From: Bog-756 sp963725275
Lineage (GTDB): Bacteria > Actinomycetota > Acidimicrobiia > Acidimicrobiales > RAAP-2
Length of the DNA: 64,000 nucleotides
Assembly (NCBI GenBank): GCA_963725275.1
Contig: CAVRXS010000004.1
Coordinates: 62,001-126,000, forward strand
Reading direction: 5' to 3'
Shown here: positions 43,501 through 51,462 of the stretch, piece after piece
Layout: each line of letters opens with the position of its first letter
Position numbering within the stretch: the first letter of the stretch is position 1
Position numbers and translations under genes: made by a program
Notes under the pieces: generated by a model
The model's input: only the letters and a program-made list of their open reading frames with translations
Databases searched by the model: none
Told to the model about the DNA's origin: nothing

Positions 43501-44318
43501 TCAGTGTCGAGCGAAGTAGTCGATGAGCACCTCGGCAACCGGACGGGCATGCGTGAAGAAGCCGAGGTGGCTGGCTCCGGCAATCTCCGCGTATTCGGCA
43601 CCGGGGATCAGTCCGGCCGCTTCCCGAGCCTTGGCCGGCGGCGAGTCGATGTCGTATTCGAAGCCCATGACGAGGCACGGCACGGTGATCGTCGGCCAGG
43701 CAACGGTTCGTATCGGGTCGGTGGACCACGCGAGCGCTGCTTCGTATTGGCCGAGGCGTCCCGGATTCGGCCACACCTCGATGTCGGCGATGAGCGACAG
43801 CCAACCGTCGATGACGTCGTCGTCCTGGAGGTCCTGGTAGGGCAGGTACCGGATGGTCTCGAGTGCGTAGTACAGGCGCGGCAGTGCAACCGATGACGCG
43901 GCCAGATCCCGCTCGAGGGTTGTGATCGCCTTCTCCCACGACGTGGGACGGTTGGCGCTTCCCATCAGGGCGGCGGCGCGTATCCGTTCGGGATGCTCGA
44001 TGACGAGGGTTTCGGCGATCCATCCGCCGAGCGAGTGCCCGGCGATCCGGATCGGGTCGACGATGCCCAGGTGGTCGATGAGGTCCAGCGCGTCTCCGGC
44101 CATCTGGGTGACCGAGTACGGGGCCGGCGGGAAGAGCTCGGGGGAACACCGCGATTGTCGAAGAGGATGACCTGGTAGCCGGCAGCGGCGAGCATCGGGG
44201 CCAGGCCGATCTGGAAGGCCTGCGCGGGCTGACCGCAGCCGGCAATGAGCAGGCACGGGTCCCCCTCACCGAGGACCTCGTACACCAGTGTGACGTCTCC
44301 AAGTGCGACCTCGGACAT
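43501..44318 (-). pseudogene. alpha/beta hydrolase, frameshifted
   Basis: The ATG at 44318 starts MSEVALGDVTLVYEVLGEGD and ILFDNRG. Near 44150, in a run of five C where six would keep the frame, reading continues in the 43501 frame: YSVTQMAGDALDLIDHLGIV, the nucleophile elbow GHSLGGWIAETL, then VPCLVMGFEYDIDSPPAKAR with the acid, and GASHLGFFTHARPVAEV with the catalytic His. Corrected length is about 271 residues. The Ser-Asp-His set is complete. It could be an esterase or a hydrolase of ring-cleavage products; the substrate is unknown. Confidence 0.8.
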
Positions 44319-44344
44319 GTCGTACCCTCGTCGTTGCCGACCGC

Positions 44345-46045
44345 TCAGTGGGCCATCGTGGCCAGGTGCTCAAAAACCGAGCGCACTGCGCTCGAACCCT
44401 CTCCGACTGCCGCGGCGACCCGCTTCAGAGAACCACTGCGGACATCACCGACTGCGAAGATCCCGGGCACCGAGGTTTCGAACGGTAAGGGGCCGCGTGC
44501 TGCGAACTGCGATCCACGGGCGATCGATTCCGGCAGGGTGTGATCGGTGAGGATGAAGTCCTTTGCGTCCAGTGCCAAGACACTGCCCAACCAGGCGGTC
44601 GCAGGCGTTGCGCCGATGAAGCAGAAGAGACCCGAGCACGCAACAGTGCGAACCTGCCCGGTTGTCGTGTGCTCCAAGGTCACCTGTTCGAGATGGTCGG
44701 TACCTGACAGCCCACGGATCTCCGTGTTGGTGAACACCTCGATGCGGTCCTCAGCCTCGATCCGTTCGATGAGATAGTGGGACATGCTGTGGGCGAGATC
44801 CTTGCTCCGAATGACGACCGACACCTGGCATCCTTGTTGCGCGAGGTAGATCGCGGCCTGGCCGGCCGAATTGCCCCCACCGACCACGATCACCGGGAGC
44901 CGACTACAGGTTCGAGCTTCGAGGTCGGTCGCGGCGTAGTACACCCCCACTCCCTCGAACCGCTCGAGCCCTTCTACCGCCAGCCGTTGGTAGCGCGCTC
45001 CGGATGCGATGATCACGGTCCGGGTCGGGATCTCACTGCCGTCGCTCAGTGCGATGACTTGGAACCCGACTTCCGCTCGCAGTCCCGCGACCTCACAGGG
45101 CGCGTTCAGGCGGGCCCCGAGCCGTTGCGCCTGGATCGCAGCACGTGAGGCCAGTTCCTCGCCGGAGATACCGTTCGGAAACCCGACATAGTTTTCGATG
45201 CGCGAGCTGCTGCCCGCCTGCCCACCTGTCGAGACAGCGTCGAGTGACACCGTGTTGAAGCCCTCTGACGCTCCGTACACTGCTGCGGCCAGGCCGGCCG
45301 GGCCGGTACCCACGACGACCAGATCGAACATGTACCCCGGGAGCTGACGAAAGGTGAGTCCGAGGTGCTCGGCGAATTCACCTGGTGACGGATGGCGCAG
45401 CACTCCCATGGGGGTGATGACCACCGGCGTATCCCGGGAGGTGAAGCCCATACGGGCGAGCAGGACGTCCACCCCGTCCTCATCCTCGATATCGATCCAG
45501 GTGTGCGGGAACCGGGACCTGGCAGCGAACGCTCGCAGCGCCATGGCATCGGCCGAGTAGCGGGACCCGATGATCCTGACCGCCCGCGCACCTTCACCGG
45601 ATCGCAAGACCTCCCGACGAGCGACGAAGGCCGAAAAGATCGTGTCGGCCAGCTCCGGCCTGCGGTTCATGATCTGGTGGAACTCGTCGGGAGGGATCCG
45701 CAGTACTCGACCGGCTTCGCTCACACGGGCGGTGAGATAGGAGCGCTGACCCGTGACCATGTTCAGCTCGCCGAGGAATCTGCCGGCCCGGTGGGTGGTG
45801 ATCAGGGTGTCCCCGTCCAGATCGGGACGGACGATGTCCACCGCACCCTCCAGCAGGACCACGAAGTCGTACGACTCGTCACCCGCCTTGAACAGCACGT
45901 CACCAACGTCGACTGGCGTCTCTTCGCCGAACGCCGCCAGCTCGGCGAGGGCCGCATCACTCAGCGTCGGAGCCGCGGCCGCGGGCAATTCCGAGGAGAA
46001 TTCGCTGTCCAGCGTCGGATTGCCTGCAGCCGGGGCCTCGTTCAC
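44345..46045 (-). CDS. fusion: cNMP-binding, thioredoxin-like and thioredoxin-reductase-like FAD oxidoreductase
   Basis: A 566-residue protein from a GTG at 46045. Residues 25-150 are a cyclic-nucleotide-binding domain (GRFLGELNMVTGQRSYLTAR). Residues 156-235 look like a thioredoxin/glutaredoxin fold without its CxxC (VRIIGSRYSADAMALRAFAA). From 240 comes a FAD/NADPH module: DLVVVGTGPAGLAAAVYGAS, VIVVGGGNSAGQAAIYLAQQ and GIFAVGDVRSGSLKR. The thioredoxin-reductase CxxC is missing; TGGQAGSSSRIENYVGFP shows only small residues there. It is therefore an oxidoreductase that cannot use the usual disulfide relay. The cNMP part suggests regulation by a nucleotide signal or redox-linked sensing. Confidence 0.85.
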   Translation of the reverse strand: MNEAPAAGNPTLDSEFSSELPAAAAPTLSDAALAELAAFGEETPVDVGDVLFKAGDESYDFVVLLEGAVDIVRPDLDGDTLITTHRAGRFLGELNMVTGQRSYLTARVSEAGRVLRIPPDEFHQIMNRRPELADTIFSAFVARREVLRSGEGARAVRIIGSRYSADAMALRAFAARSRFPHTWIDIEDEDGVDVLLARMGFTSRDTPVVITPMGVLRHPSPGEFAEHLGLTFRQLPGYMFDLVVVGTGPAGLAAAVYGASEGFNTVSLDAVSTGGQAGSSSRIENYVGFPNGISGEELASRAAIQAQRLGARLNAPCEVAGLRAEVGFQVIALSDGSEIPTRTVIIASGARYQRLAVEGLERFEGVGVYYAATDLEARTCSRLPVIVVGGGNSAGQAAIYLAQQGCQVSVVIRSKDLAHSMSHYLIERIEAEDRIEVFTNTEIRGLSGTDHLEQVTLEHTTTGQVRTVACSGLFCFIGATPATAWLGSVLALDAKDFILTDHTLPESIARGSQFAARGPLPFETSVPGIFAVGDVRSGSLKRVAAAVGEGSSAVRSVFEHLATMAH

Positions 46046-46192
46046 CCGCCGAAGTCTAGCGACAGCTCTTCTGCTGACGATCGGGCGAGGGGGTCGAGGC
46101 GTCCCGTCCGACGGCGTCCGATCCGGCGCCCCCGGCTGGGTCAGCGGGATCGAGAATCGGAGTGCCAGATGCAGGTCGAGCCCGGCAGGATC

Positions 46193-47056
46193 CTATGGCC
46201 GACGCGGTGAAGACCTGGCTTCGACGACGAGCGATTGGGCCGATTGGCCGAGCCGACCGTCGCTGTCGTGTATCGCTCCGATCGACAGTCCGGTACCGGT
46301 GGGTTGCACGATCCCCTCACAGGACATGCCGATCCAGTCGCCTCGCACGGGCCGTGACAAGCCGACGGTGAGATCTGCGTTCATGTACGACCAGTGGTCG
46401 AACGCGAGCCGTTCCGACGTTCCGCCTGATGCGTAGTCGGCGGCGGCCACCGCGCGCTGGGTACCGGTGATCGTCTCGCCGGCCACGATCGGCATCACGA
46501 GCCGGAGCCACAACCTGAGGGCCCTGGGTCCAGAGCCGCGTTCCCGGACCGATGCCATCGCGAGGCTGTCGAAATTCGGCCACCCGACGATGCGGGCCGC
46601 GTGCCGGTTGGGCCGGTCGAGATCCGGCATCTGAGCCGGATCGAATGCAATCGGATGCGCGGTGGCCTCGACGGGAAGCGCCAGCTCTGCGTGGCGAACC
46701 CGGGTCGCCGAGGCTGCCGCGACCGGCCTGTCCCCTGAGTAGAGGGCTGCACTCTGTCGTTGAACGCGGCGCCCGCCACTGCTCTTGCCGAGGTCGATCC
46801 GGAGGGGCTCACGGGGCACCGGCCCGAGAAGTTCGACGAAGACCCGGACCACGACCTCGCCCTCGGATTCAAAGACCCCGGCAAGCAGTGCGGCCACGGC
46901 GGCGCCGTGCAGGGCCTCCGGGCTCCACGGACCCAGCGCTGCGTCAGTCGGAACGTAGCAGTCTCCGTCCCGCACGAACACCGCCGTGACGTCGGATGGG
47001 CTCCCGTTCGTCAGAGGCAACCGTGACCGCCCGTCTGCGAGTTGGTCGGCAGCCAT
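46193..47056 (-). CDS. acyl-CoA thioesterase-like double hotdog protein
   Basis: A 287-residue protein. The first hotdog starts FVRDGDCYVPTDAALGPWSP with the helix EALHGAAVAALLAGVFESEG; the middle RLWLRLVMPIVAGE leads to the second hotdog, YMNADLTVGLSRPVRGDWIG. This is the acyl-CoA thioesterase-like arrangement with N- and C-terminal hotdogs, common in actinobacterial lipid metabolism (TesB-related). The expected catalytic residues are not individually assigned. It is convergent with the coding region ending upstream and probably hydrolyses acyl-CoA. Confidence 0.78.
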   Translation of the reverse strand: MAADQLADGRSRLPLTNGSPSDVTAVFVRDGDCYVPTDAALGPWSPEALHGAAVAALLAGVFESEGEVVVRVFVELLGPVPREPLRIDLGKSSGGRRVQRQSAALYSGDRPVAAASATRVRHAELALPVEATAHPIAFDPAQMPDLDRPNRHAARIVGWPNFDSLAMASVRERGSGPRALRLWLRLVMPIVAGETITGTQRAVAAADYASGGTSERLAFDHWSYMNADLTVGLSRPVRGDWIGMSCEGIVQPTGTGLSIGAIHDSDGRLGQSAQSLVVEARSSPRRP

Positions 47057-47213
47057 CGCTTGTCAACGCGTCTCGAAGCCATCGATTCGGACACTATCCG
47101 AACGATACGCTGCGGATTCAGCCATCAACTGCTCAGCGGCGCGGTGTTCCCGATGGGAGTCGGCCACCGCTCACGGTTGACTCGACGTCACCTGGTGCCT
47201 AAGGATTCGGGAC

Positions 47214-47663
47214 ATGCCTATCACTGGGAAGTACGAGCCGAGCAGCTGGGACTGGGTCCGCGACCAGGTCGAGGAGTACGAACGGTCGGGTGGGTCGCGG
47301 CGAACACCCTGCTGGACACCGGGATGCCGGTCATCATCGTGACGACCCGCGGCAACAAGTCGGGGAAGGTGCGCAAGATGGCCCTCATGCGCGTCGAGCA
47401 CGACGGCCGATACGCGCTGGTCGCCTCCATGGGTGGCGCGCCCGACCAATCCGGTCTGGTACAACAATCTGAAGGCCAGCCCCACGGAAGTGACGGTCCA
47501 GGACGGTCCTGATCCCTTCGATGCCGAGGTCCGCGAGCTCGAAGGCGACGAGCGCAGCGAGTGGTGGGCGAGAGCAGTCGCCGACTACCCGCCCTATGCC
47601 GAATACCAGGAGAACACCACGCGCATCATCCCGGTCCTCCTCGCGTCGCGCCGCTCACCCTGA
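47214..47663 (+). pseudogene. deazaflavin-dependent nitroreductase family protein, frameshifted
   Basis: The ATG at 47214 begins MPITGKYEPSSWDWVRDQVE and EYERSGG. Near 47293 the frame moves to DTGMPVIIVTTRGNKSGKVR and KMALMRVEHDGRYALVASMG; near 47442 it moves again to NPVWYNNLKASPTEVTVQDG and EWWARAVADYPPYAEYQENT. Corrected length is about 149 residues, the usual size of this F420-binding family (Ddn-like). The conserved TTRG.KSG.VRK and PVWY.NL.A.P motifs are intact. It would reduce substrates with F420H2. The two shifts are single bases. Confidence 0.82.
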
Positions 47664-47768
47664 TCGACGCGCGTTCTCCCTGTCGTCGCTGCCATCGGTA
47701 TCGTCGAGGTCACGGTCAGGGACCGTTGGCGGGATGACGGGTTCGGCCTCTGGCTCTGGATTGGTCAT
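47655..47768 (-). CDS. 37-residue acidic small protein
   Basis: Starts at an ATG (47768) with a strong ribosome site (AGGGAGGAG four bases upstream) and reads MTNPEPEAEPVIPPTVPDRD then DTDGSDDRENARRSG. It is Pro/Asp/Glu-rich with no helix or membrane segment. The strong ribosome site is the main support. It overlaps the convergent nitroreductase end by 9 bases. Function unknown. Confidence 0.5.
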   Translation of the reverse strand: MTNPEPEAEPVIPPTVPDRDLDDTDGSDDRENARRSG

Positions 47769-47894
47769 CGGACTCCTCCCTTCTGTTGTCGACCATTCCC
47801 GACTGGTTCTGAAGGCCCTCCCCCTCGTGGCTTCGTTCCTCCGGGAGAGCCACACCCGAGCTCGACTGATTGCTCCGTGCCACACTGGTGACTG

Positions 47895-48677
47895 ATGGAC
47901 CCCATGACTGTTGATTGGACCACGATCTCTTCGTTGGCAACTGCTGCGGGCACATTGGTCCTCGGTGTCGCCACATTCGCTGCGGTCCGATCGTCCAATC
48001 GTTCAGCTCGCATTGCCGAGGCCGCACTGCAGGAACAACGTCGACCGGTCCTTGCCCCCTCCCGCTTGGAAGATCCGACGCAGAAGATCATGTTTCTCGG
48101 AGGGCATTGGGTGAGTGTTGCCGGGGGCCGCGCGACGGTGGAGCACATCGACGGCATCGTCTACCTGGCGATGAGCCTGAGAAATGTGGGCAGCGGCATT
48201 GCCGTCTGTCAGGGCTGGGCGATCAGACCCGGCCCGAGTGCAACGACCACCTATCCCACTCACGCACCGGTGGAAGACCTCCGGCTTCAGTCGCGCGATC
48301 TGTACGTGCCGTCCAGCGATATCGGCATGTGGCAAGGAGCGTTGCGAAATCCGGACGATTCGTTGCGTGCACAGATCGCGGAAGCGATCGACGCCGGCGA
48401 ACCAATCACCGTCGAGCTGCTCTACACGGATCAGATCGGCCGCCAACGGACGATCTCCCGGTTCGGCCTCGTCCCGACGGGCGATTCATGGCTGACCAGC
48501 TTGTCGCGCCACTGGTATCTCGATTGGGACGGACCCCGCCCCGAGAGCGTTTCGTTCGCTGCGGCCGAGGCGGTGCTCCGCGACAACGAGGCCTTCGAGG
48601 AGAGAAGAGCAGCGGCTGACGGTCAGGGCGCCCAGCAAGTCAGAGACGGCTCGCCAGCCCAGAGCGACAGCGCCTAG
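47895..48677 (+). CDS. hypothetical protein with one N-terminal membrane helix
   Basis: A 260-residue protein. One helix (about 10-31, TISSLATAAGTLVLGVATFA) is followed by SNRSARIAEAALQEQRRPVL, a short coil, then a beta-rich domain: GIVYLAMSLRNVGSGIAVCQ, PITVELLYTDQIGRQRTISR. Such layouts are frequent in actinobacteria as proteins of unknown function. The basic side after the helix would be cytoplasmic. It converges on the reductase gene, overlapping by 4 bases. No function is assigned. Confidence 0.65.
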   Translation: MDPMTVDWTTISSLATAAGTLVLGVATFAAVRSSNRSARIAEAALQEQRRPVLAPSRLEDPTQKIMFLGGHWVSVAGGRATVEHIDGIVYLAMSLRNVGSGIAVCQGWAIRPGPSATTTYPTHAPVEDLRLQSRDLYVPSSDIGMWQGALRNPDDSLRAQIAEAIDAGEPITVELLYTDQIGRQRTISRFGLVPTGDSWLTSLSRHWYLDWDGPRPESVSFAAAEAVLRDNEAFEERRAAADGQGAQQVRDGSPAQSDSA

Positions 48678-49233
48678 CGTGACTGTCCGTAGGTGAGCAG
48701 GACGTTGCCGGAGTCGAATTGCCTTACGTGGGCCAAACCGAGGGCGAGCCGGCCGTTCAGGTCCTCGAAGAGGGACCGGCCCTGACCGATGGCGATCGGG
48801 CAGACCATGATCCGCAACTCGTCCAGGACGCCCGCGGCAACGAAGTGGGCGGTGAGGTGGGTACTGCCGAGCACGAGCAGTTCGCCCCCTCGAGCGGCCT
48901 TCACCGTTTCGATCTGCTCGACGGCATCGCCGGAGATGACGGTGGTGTTGGACCAGCCTGCGTGTGCGAGCGTGGTCGAGAAGACGAGCTTGGGCTTGGT
49001 GTTCATCCGCGAGGTGATGGCCGGATCGTTCACCCGGGCCTGGTCGGTCGGCCAATAGGCGGCCATGTGCTCGTAGGTTGCCCGACCGAACCCGAGCGTG
49101 TCCGCCCCGTCGAGCTGGCGGGCGGCGAAGTCGTTGAACTCCTCGTCGGGCACCAGCAGTCGAACTCGCCGTTCGGGCCCTCGTAGAAGCCGTCGAGACT
49201 CGTGACGATGAACGACGCCACGGTCCTGCTCAC
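48674..49233 (-). pseudogene. dihydrofolate-reductase/RibD-C family reductase, frameshifted once
   Basis: A GTG at 49233, seven bases after GGGAGG, starts SRTVASFIVTSLDGFYEGPN. At about 49157 a single G is missing (GACTGCTGG where GACTGGCTGG would keep frame), and reading continues PDEEFNDFAARQLDGADTLG, FGRATYEHMAAYWP, KLVFSTTL, GELLVLGSTHLTAHFVAAGV and ELRIMVCPIAIGQGRSLFED. Corrected length is about 186 residues. The NADPH-binding DHFR-like fold is complete; the substrate is unknown. Its start overlaps the previous stop (GTGA), so it is the third gene of a coupled ArsR-SRPBCC-reductase operon. Confidence 0.82.
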
Positions 49234-49697
49234 GATGCGCCTCCCTGCAGGGTGGCTGCCAGCGAGTCCAGAAGGGACCGTGTTCCCTCCTCCCTCTGGG
49301 TCACCGTGTCGTGACCGTCGAGGAACACGCCCTGCTCTGTGAGGACGAGCCGTGTCGCCGCATCCCGGTTGTGGAACTCGACGGTCGCGACGGACACCGA
49401 GATCCGATTCGCATCGGCAGACATCTCGTACGTGTAGACGATCCGCTGCTCGGGAACGATGTCGTGGAACTGCGACTCGTACGTGAAGACGGGCCCGCCC
49501 GGAGGCCCACCCCGATTGATCTCGCGGCCCCCTACCCGGAAATCGAGCTCGTAGTCTGCTCCGAGCGCATCGGCCGAGCCGGCGAACCAGCGGGCTTTGA
49601 GGGAGCGATCCGCCCATGCCCGGAAGACCCGAGCGACCGGTACGTCGAAGGTCCGGTCGACGACGAACGTGTCGTGGGCAACGCTGGACTGGGTCAC
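49230..49697 (-). CDS. SRPBCC/AHSA1-type protein
   Basis: A 155-residue START-like protein. The GTG at 49697 overlaps the regulator's stop (GTGA). Family signatures are VVDRTFDVPVARVFRAWADR, SLKARWFAG, EIN followed by FTYESQFHDIVPEQRIVYTY, and the end LVLTEQGVFLDGHDTVTQRE. Actinobacterial operons often place such a protein after an ArsR-type regulator, where it may bind a hydrophobic compound. Ligand unknown. It is followed by the reductase, also coupled by GTGA. Confidence 0.88.
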   Translation of the reverse strand: MTQSSVAHDTFVVDRTFDVPVARVFRAWADRSLKARWFAGSADALGADYELDFRVGGREINRGGPPGGPVFTYESQFHDIVPEQRIVYTYEMSADANRISVSVATVEFHNRDAATRLVLTEQGVFLDGHDTVTQREEGTRSLLDSLAATLQGGAS

Positions 49698-50038
49698 GGG
49701 TTCTCCTCGGTAGTGGCAGTTTCGCTCAGGAGGTCGCCCAGCCGGTCCAGGCGGGCTTCCCATCCACGGCGCCGGTCGGCTATCCACCCTTCGGCGGCGG
49801 TCATCGCCGGCCGCTCGATCCGGCACATGCGTGTCCTCCCGACCTTCTCGGTCTTCACGACCCCGCACGCCTCGAGGACCTGCACGTGCTGGACGACCGC
49901 GGCAAGGGACATGGTCAGGGGTTCTGCAAGCTCGCTGACAGAGGCCGGCCCCACCGTGAGCCGTTCCACCATGGTGCGCCTGCTCTTGTCGGCCAGCGCC
50001 TGAAAGGTCCGATCGAGGTCGATCGTTTGGTCAAGCAT
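49694..50038 (-). CDS. ArsR family transcriptional regulator
   Basis: A 114-residue winged-helix repressor. The ATG at 50038 starts MLDQTIDLDRTFQALADKSR. The DNA-binding segment is VSELAEPLTMSLAAVVQHVQ VLEACGVV (in two parts), and the wing is KVGRTRMCRIER. No metal-binding Cys pair of the arsenic type is seen, so the signal is probably not a metal; the group with AHSA1 partners fits. It is the first gene of the three-gene operon and presumably represses it. Confidence 0.88.
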   Translation of the reverse strand: MLDQTIDLDRTFQALADKSRRTMVERLTVGPASVSELAEPLTMSLAAVVQHVQVLEACGVVKTEKVGRTRMCRIERPAMTAAEGWIADRRRGWEARLDRLGDLLSETATTEENP

Positions 50039-50131
50039 GTACTTGAGTATGTAGCCAGCCCGCACGACAGTCAAGTACCTTCTTCAGTGTTACCCCACGG
50101 CTTCCCGGGAACGTCACCTGGGACTCCGTGA

Positions 50132-51379
50132 TCACCTGCCGTGTCCGGCGCGATATCGCCGCTCGGCGTCGGGGTTGTCGGCTGCCGCGATCCGGTCCTG
50201 GACGTCGGAGAGCTCGGCCCTGGCCTGGCGGCTGTAGCGGGGGTCGGGCTTGACCTCGTCGCCGGGAAGGGGAGGCAGACCGAAACTCGAATAGACGACC
50301 TTCCGGGGACGATCGATGGGTGGATGGGCACGATGGAGCGTGTCGCTGCAGTGCACCGTCACATCGCCGGTCCGCGTCTCGAGCATCCGGGGACGCAGAT
50401 CGAGAGTGGGGTCACGGCCGGCAGCCATGGTGTTGGCACGGTGACTGCCGGGGATCACACCGAGGGCACCGCTGTTGCGATCCGCCCCGGTGATCGAGAT
50501 GCCGCAAGTCAGTCCGCAGCAGACATAGGAATGCTTGCCCTGGCCGCAGTCCTTGTGCCAGGGAAGATCGGAGAGGCCGCGTACGATCCCGAGCGGCTTC
50601 ACGAGGCCCTCTCCCCCGCCGGTGTGCCGGTGCCCGTCGCCCGTGAGGTCGGCGATCCATTGGTACCGCTCGCTGGCGACCGCCTCGCGGAGGGCGACTG
50701 ACTTCTCGTGGAAGAAGAGGACGCGCACGGCCTGCGATTCCCCGTCCTCTGTCTCCGCCCACCAGGACTCACCGTCATCGGGCGTGGCACGGCTGATCCA
50801 CTCGTCGATATCGGCGCCGATCGCATCCATCACCTCCTGCTCGAACACGCTGCGGAGGTGGAGGAAACCGGCCTGCTCGAGGAAGTGGGTCATCTCCTCC
50901 CTGTCGTCGTTCGGCGTGAAGATGCGATCGAGGTCGAGAGGACCGCCGTCGATACCCCCAAAGGTGACATCGCCGGTCTCGTGGACCTTGCGGCCATCCA
51001 GGAGGGCGCGCATCGGCGGCTCCCACGCGATCCAGTCGTTGATGCTCCCAGCGGTGACACGGACTCGTGAGGTCATGGCGAGGCCCATCGCCGACTGGAC
51101 GTCCTGGAGGAAGTCGGAGAGCGCGTCTGCAGGCAGCATGGCGACCACGTCCGCGTCGTCGGTTCCCGAACGGATTCCGAGGGTCTCCCCCGATCGAAGG
51201 AGGGTGACCTTCCGGTCATCGACCTCGAGACCGAGCGGAGGGAGCTCTTTGTAGGTCACGCCACGCCCGGCAAGGTCGCCATGTACGGCGATGGCGTCGG
51301 GCAGCAGTGCATCGACCATCTCATCGCGCTCGAGTGCTCTGACGTCCTTCAGCAGTCGGGTCCGGCAATCAATCGACAT
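50132..51379 (-). CDS. phytanoyl-CoA dioxygenase (PhyH) family protein
   Basis: A 415-residue Fe(II)/2-oxoglutarate oxygenase-like protein. The ATG at 51379 follows GGGAG. The iron ligands fit His275 and Asp277 in DLPWHKDCG and the distal His in TLHRAHPP (about 349). GALGVIPGSHRANTM and the Arg after the distal His (RPRKVVYSSFG) complete the site. An N-terminal domain of about 160 residues precedes the oxygenase core; it is longer than in simple PhyH proteins and unassigned. It probably hydroxylates a lipid-like or secondary metabolite substrate. It stands alone. Confidence 0.85.
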   Translation of the reverse strand: MSIDCRTRLLKDVRALERDEMVDALLPDAIAVHGDLAGRGVTYKELPPLGLEVDDRKVTLLRSGETLGIRSGTDDADVVAMLPADALSDFLQDVQSAMGLAMTSRVRVTAGSINDWIAWEPPMRALLDGRKVHETGDVTFGGIDGGPLDLDRIFTPNDDREEMTHFLEQAGFLHLRSVFEQEVMDAIGADIDEWISRATPDDGESWWAETEDGESQAVRVLFFHEKSVALREAVASERYQWIADLTGDGHRHTGGGEGLVKPLGIVRGLSDLPWHKDCGQGKHSYVCCGLTCGISITGADRNSGALGVIPGSHRANTMAAGRDPTLDLRPRMLETRTGDVTVHCSDTLHRAHPPIDRPRKVVYSSFGLPPLPGDEVKPDPRYSRQARAELSDVQDRIAAADNPDAERRYRAGHGR

Positions 51380-51462
51380 ATGCGCTCCCTTGACACGCCA
51401 ATTGTGGCGCATCGGTTCGATCTGCGCTCCAGGACCGGGCAACACGGTGCGGAGATTCGTTC

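Noticed and set aside
43142..44302. 386-residue fusion of the small DUF1059-like protein with an upstream extension
   Set aside because: The upstream 300 residues are the out-of-frame reading of the hydrolase; the ATG at 43378 has its own ribosome site.
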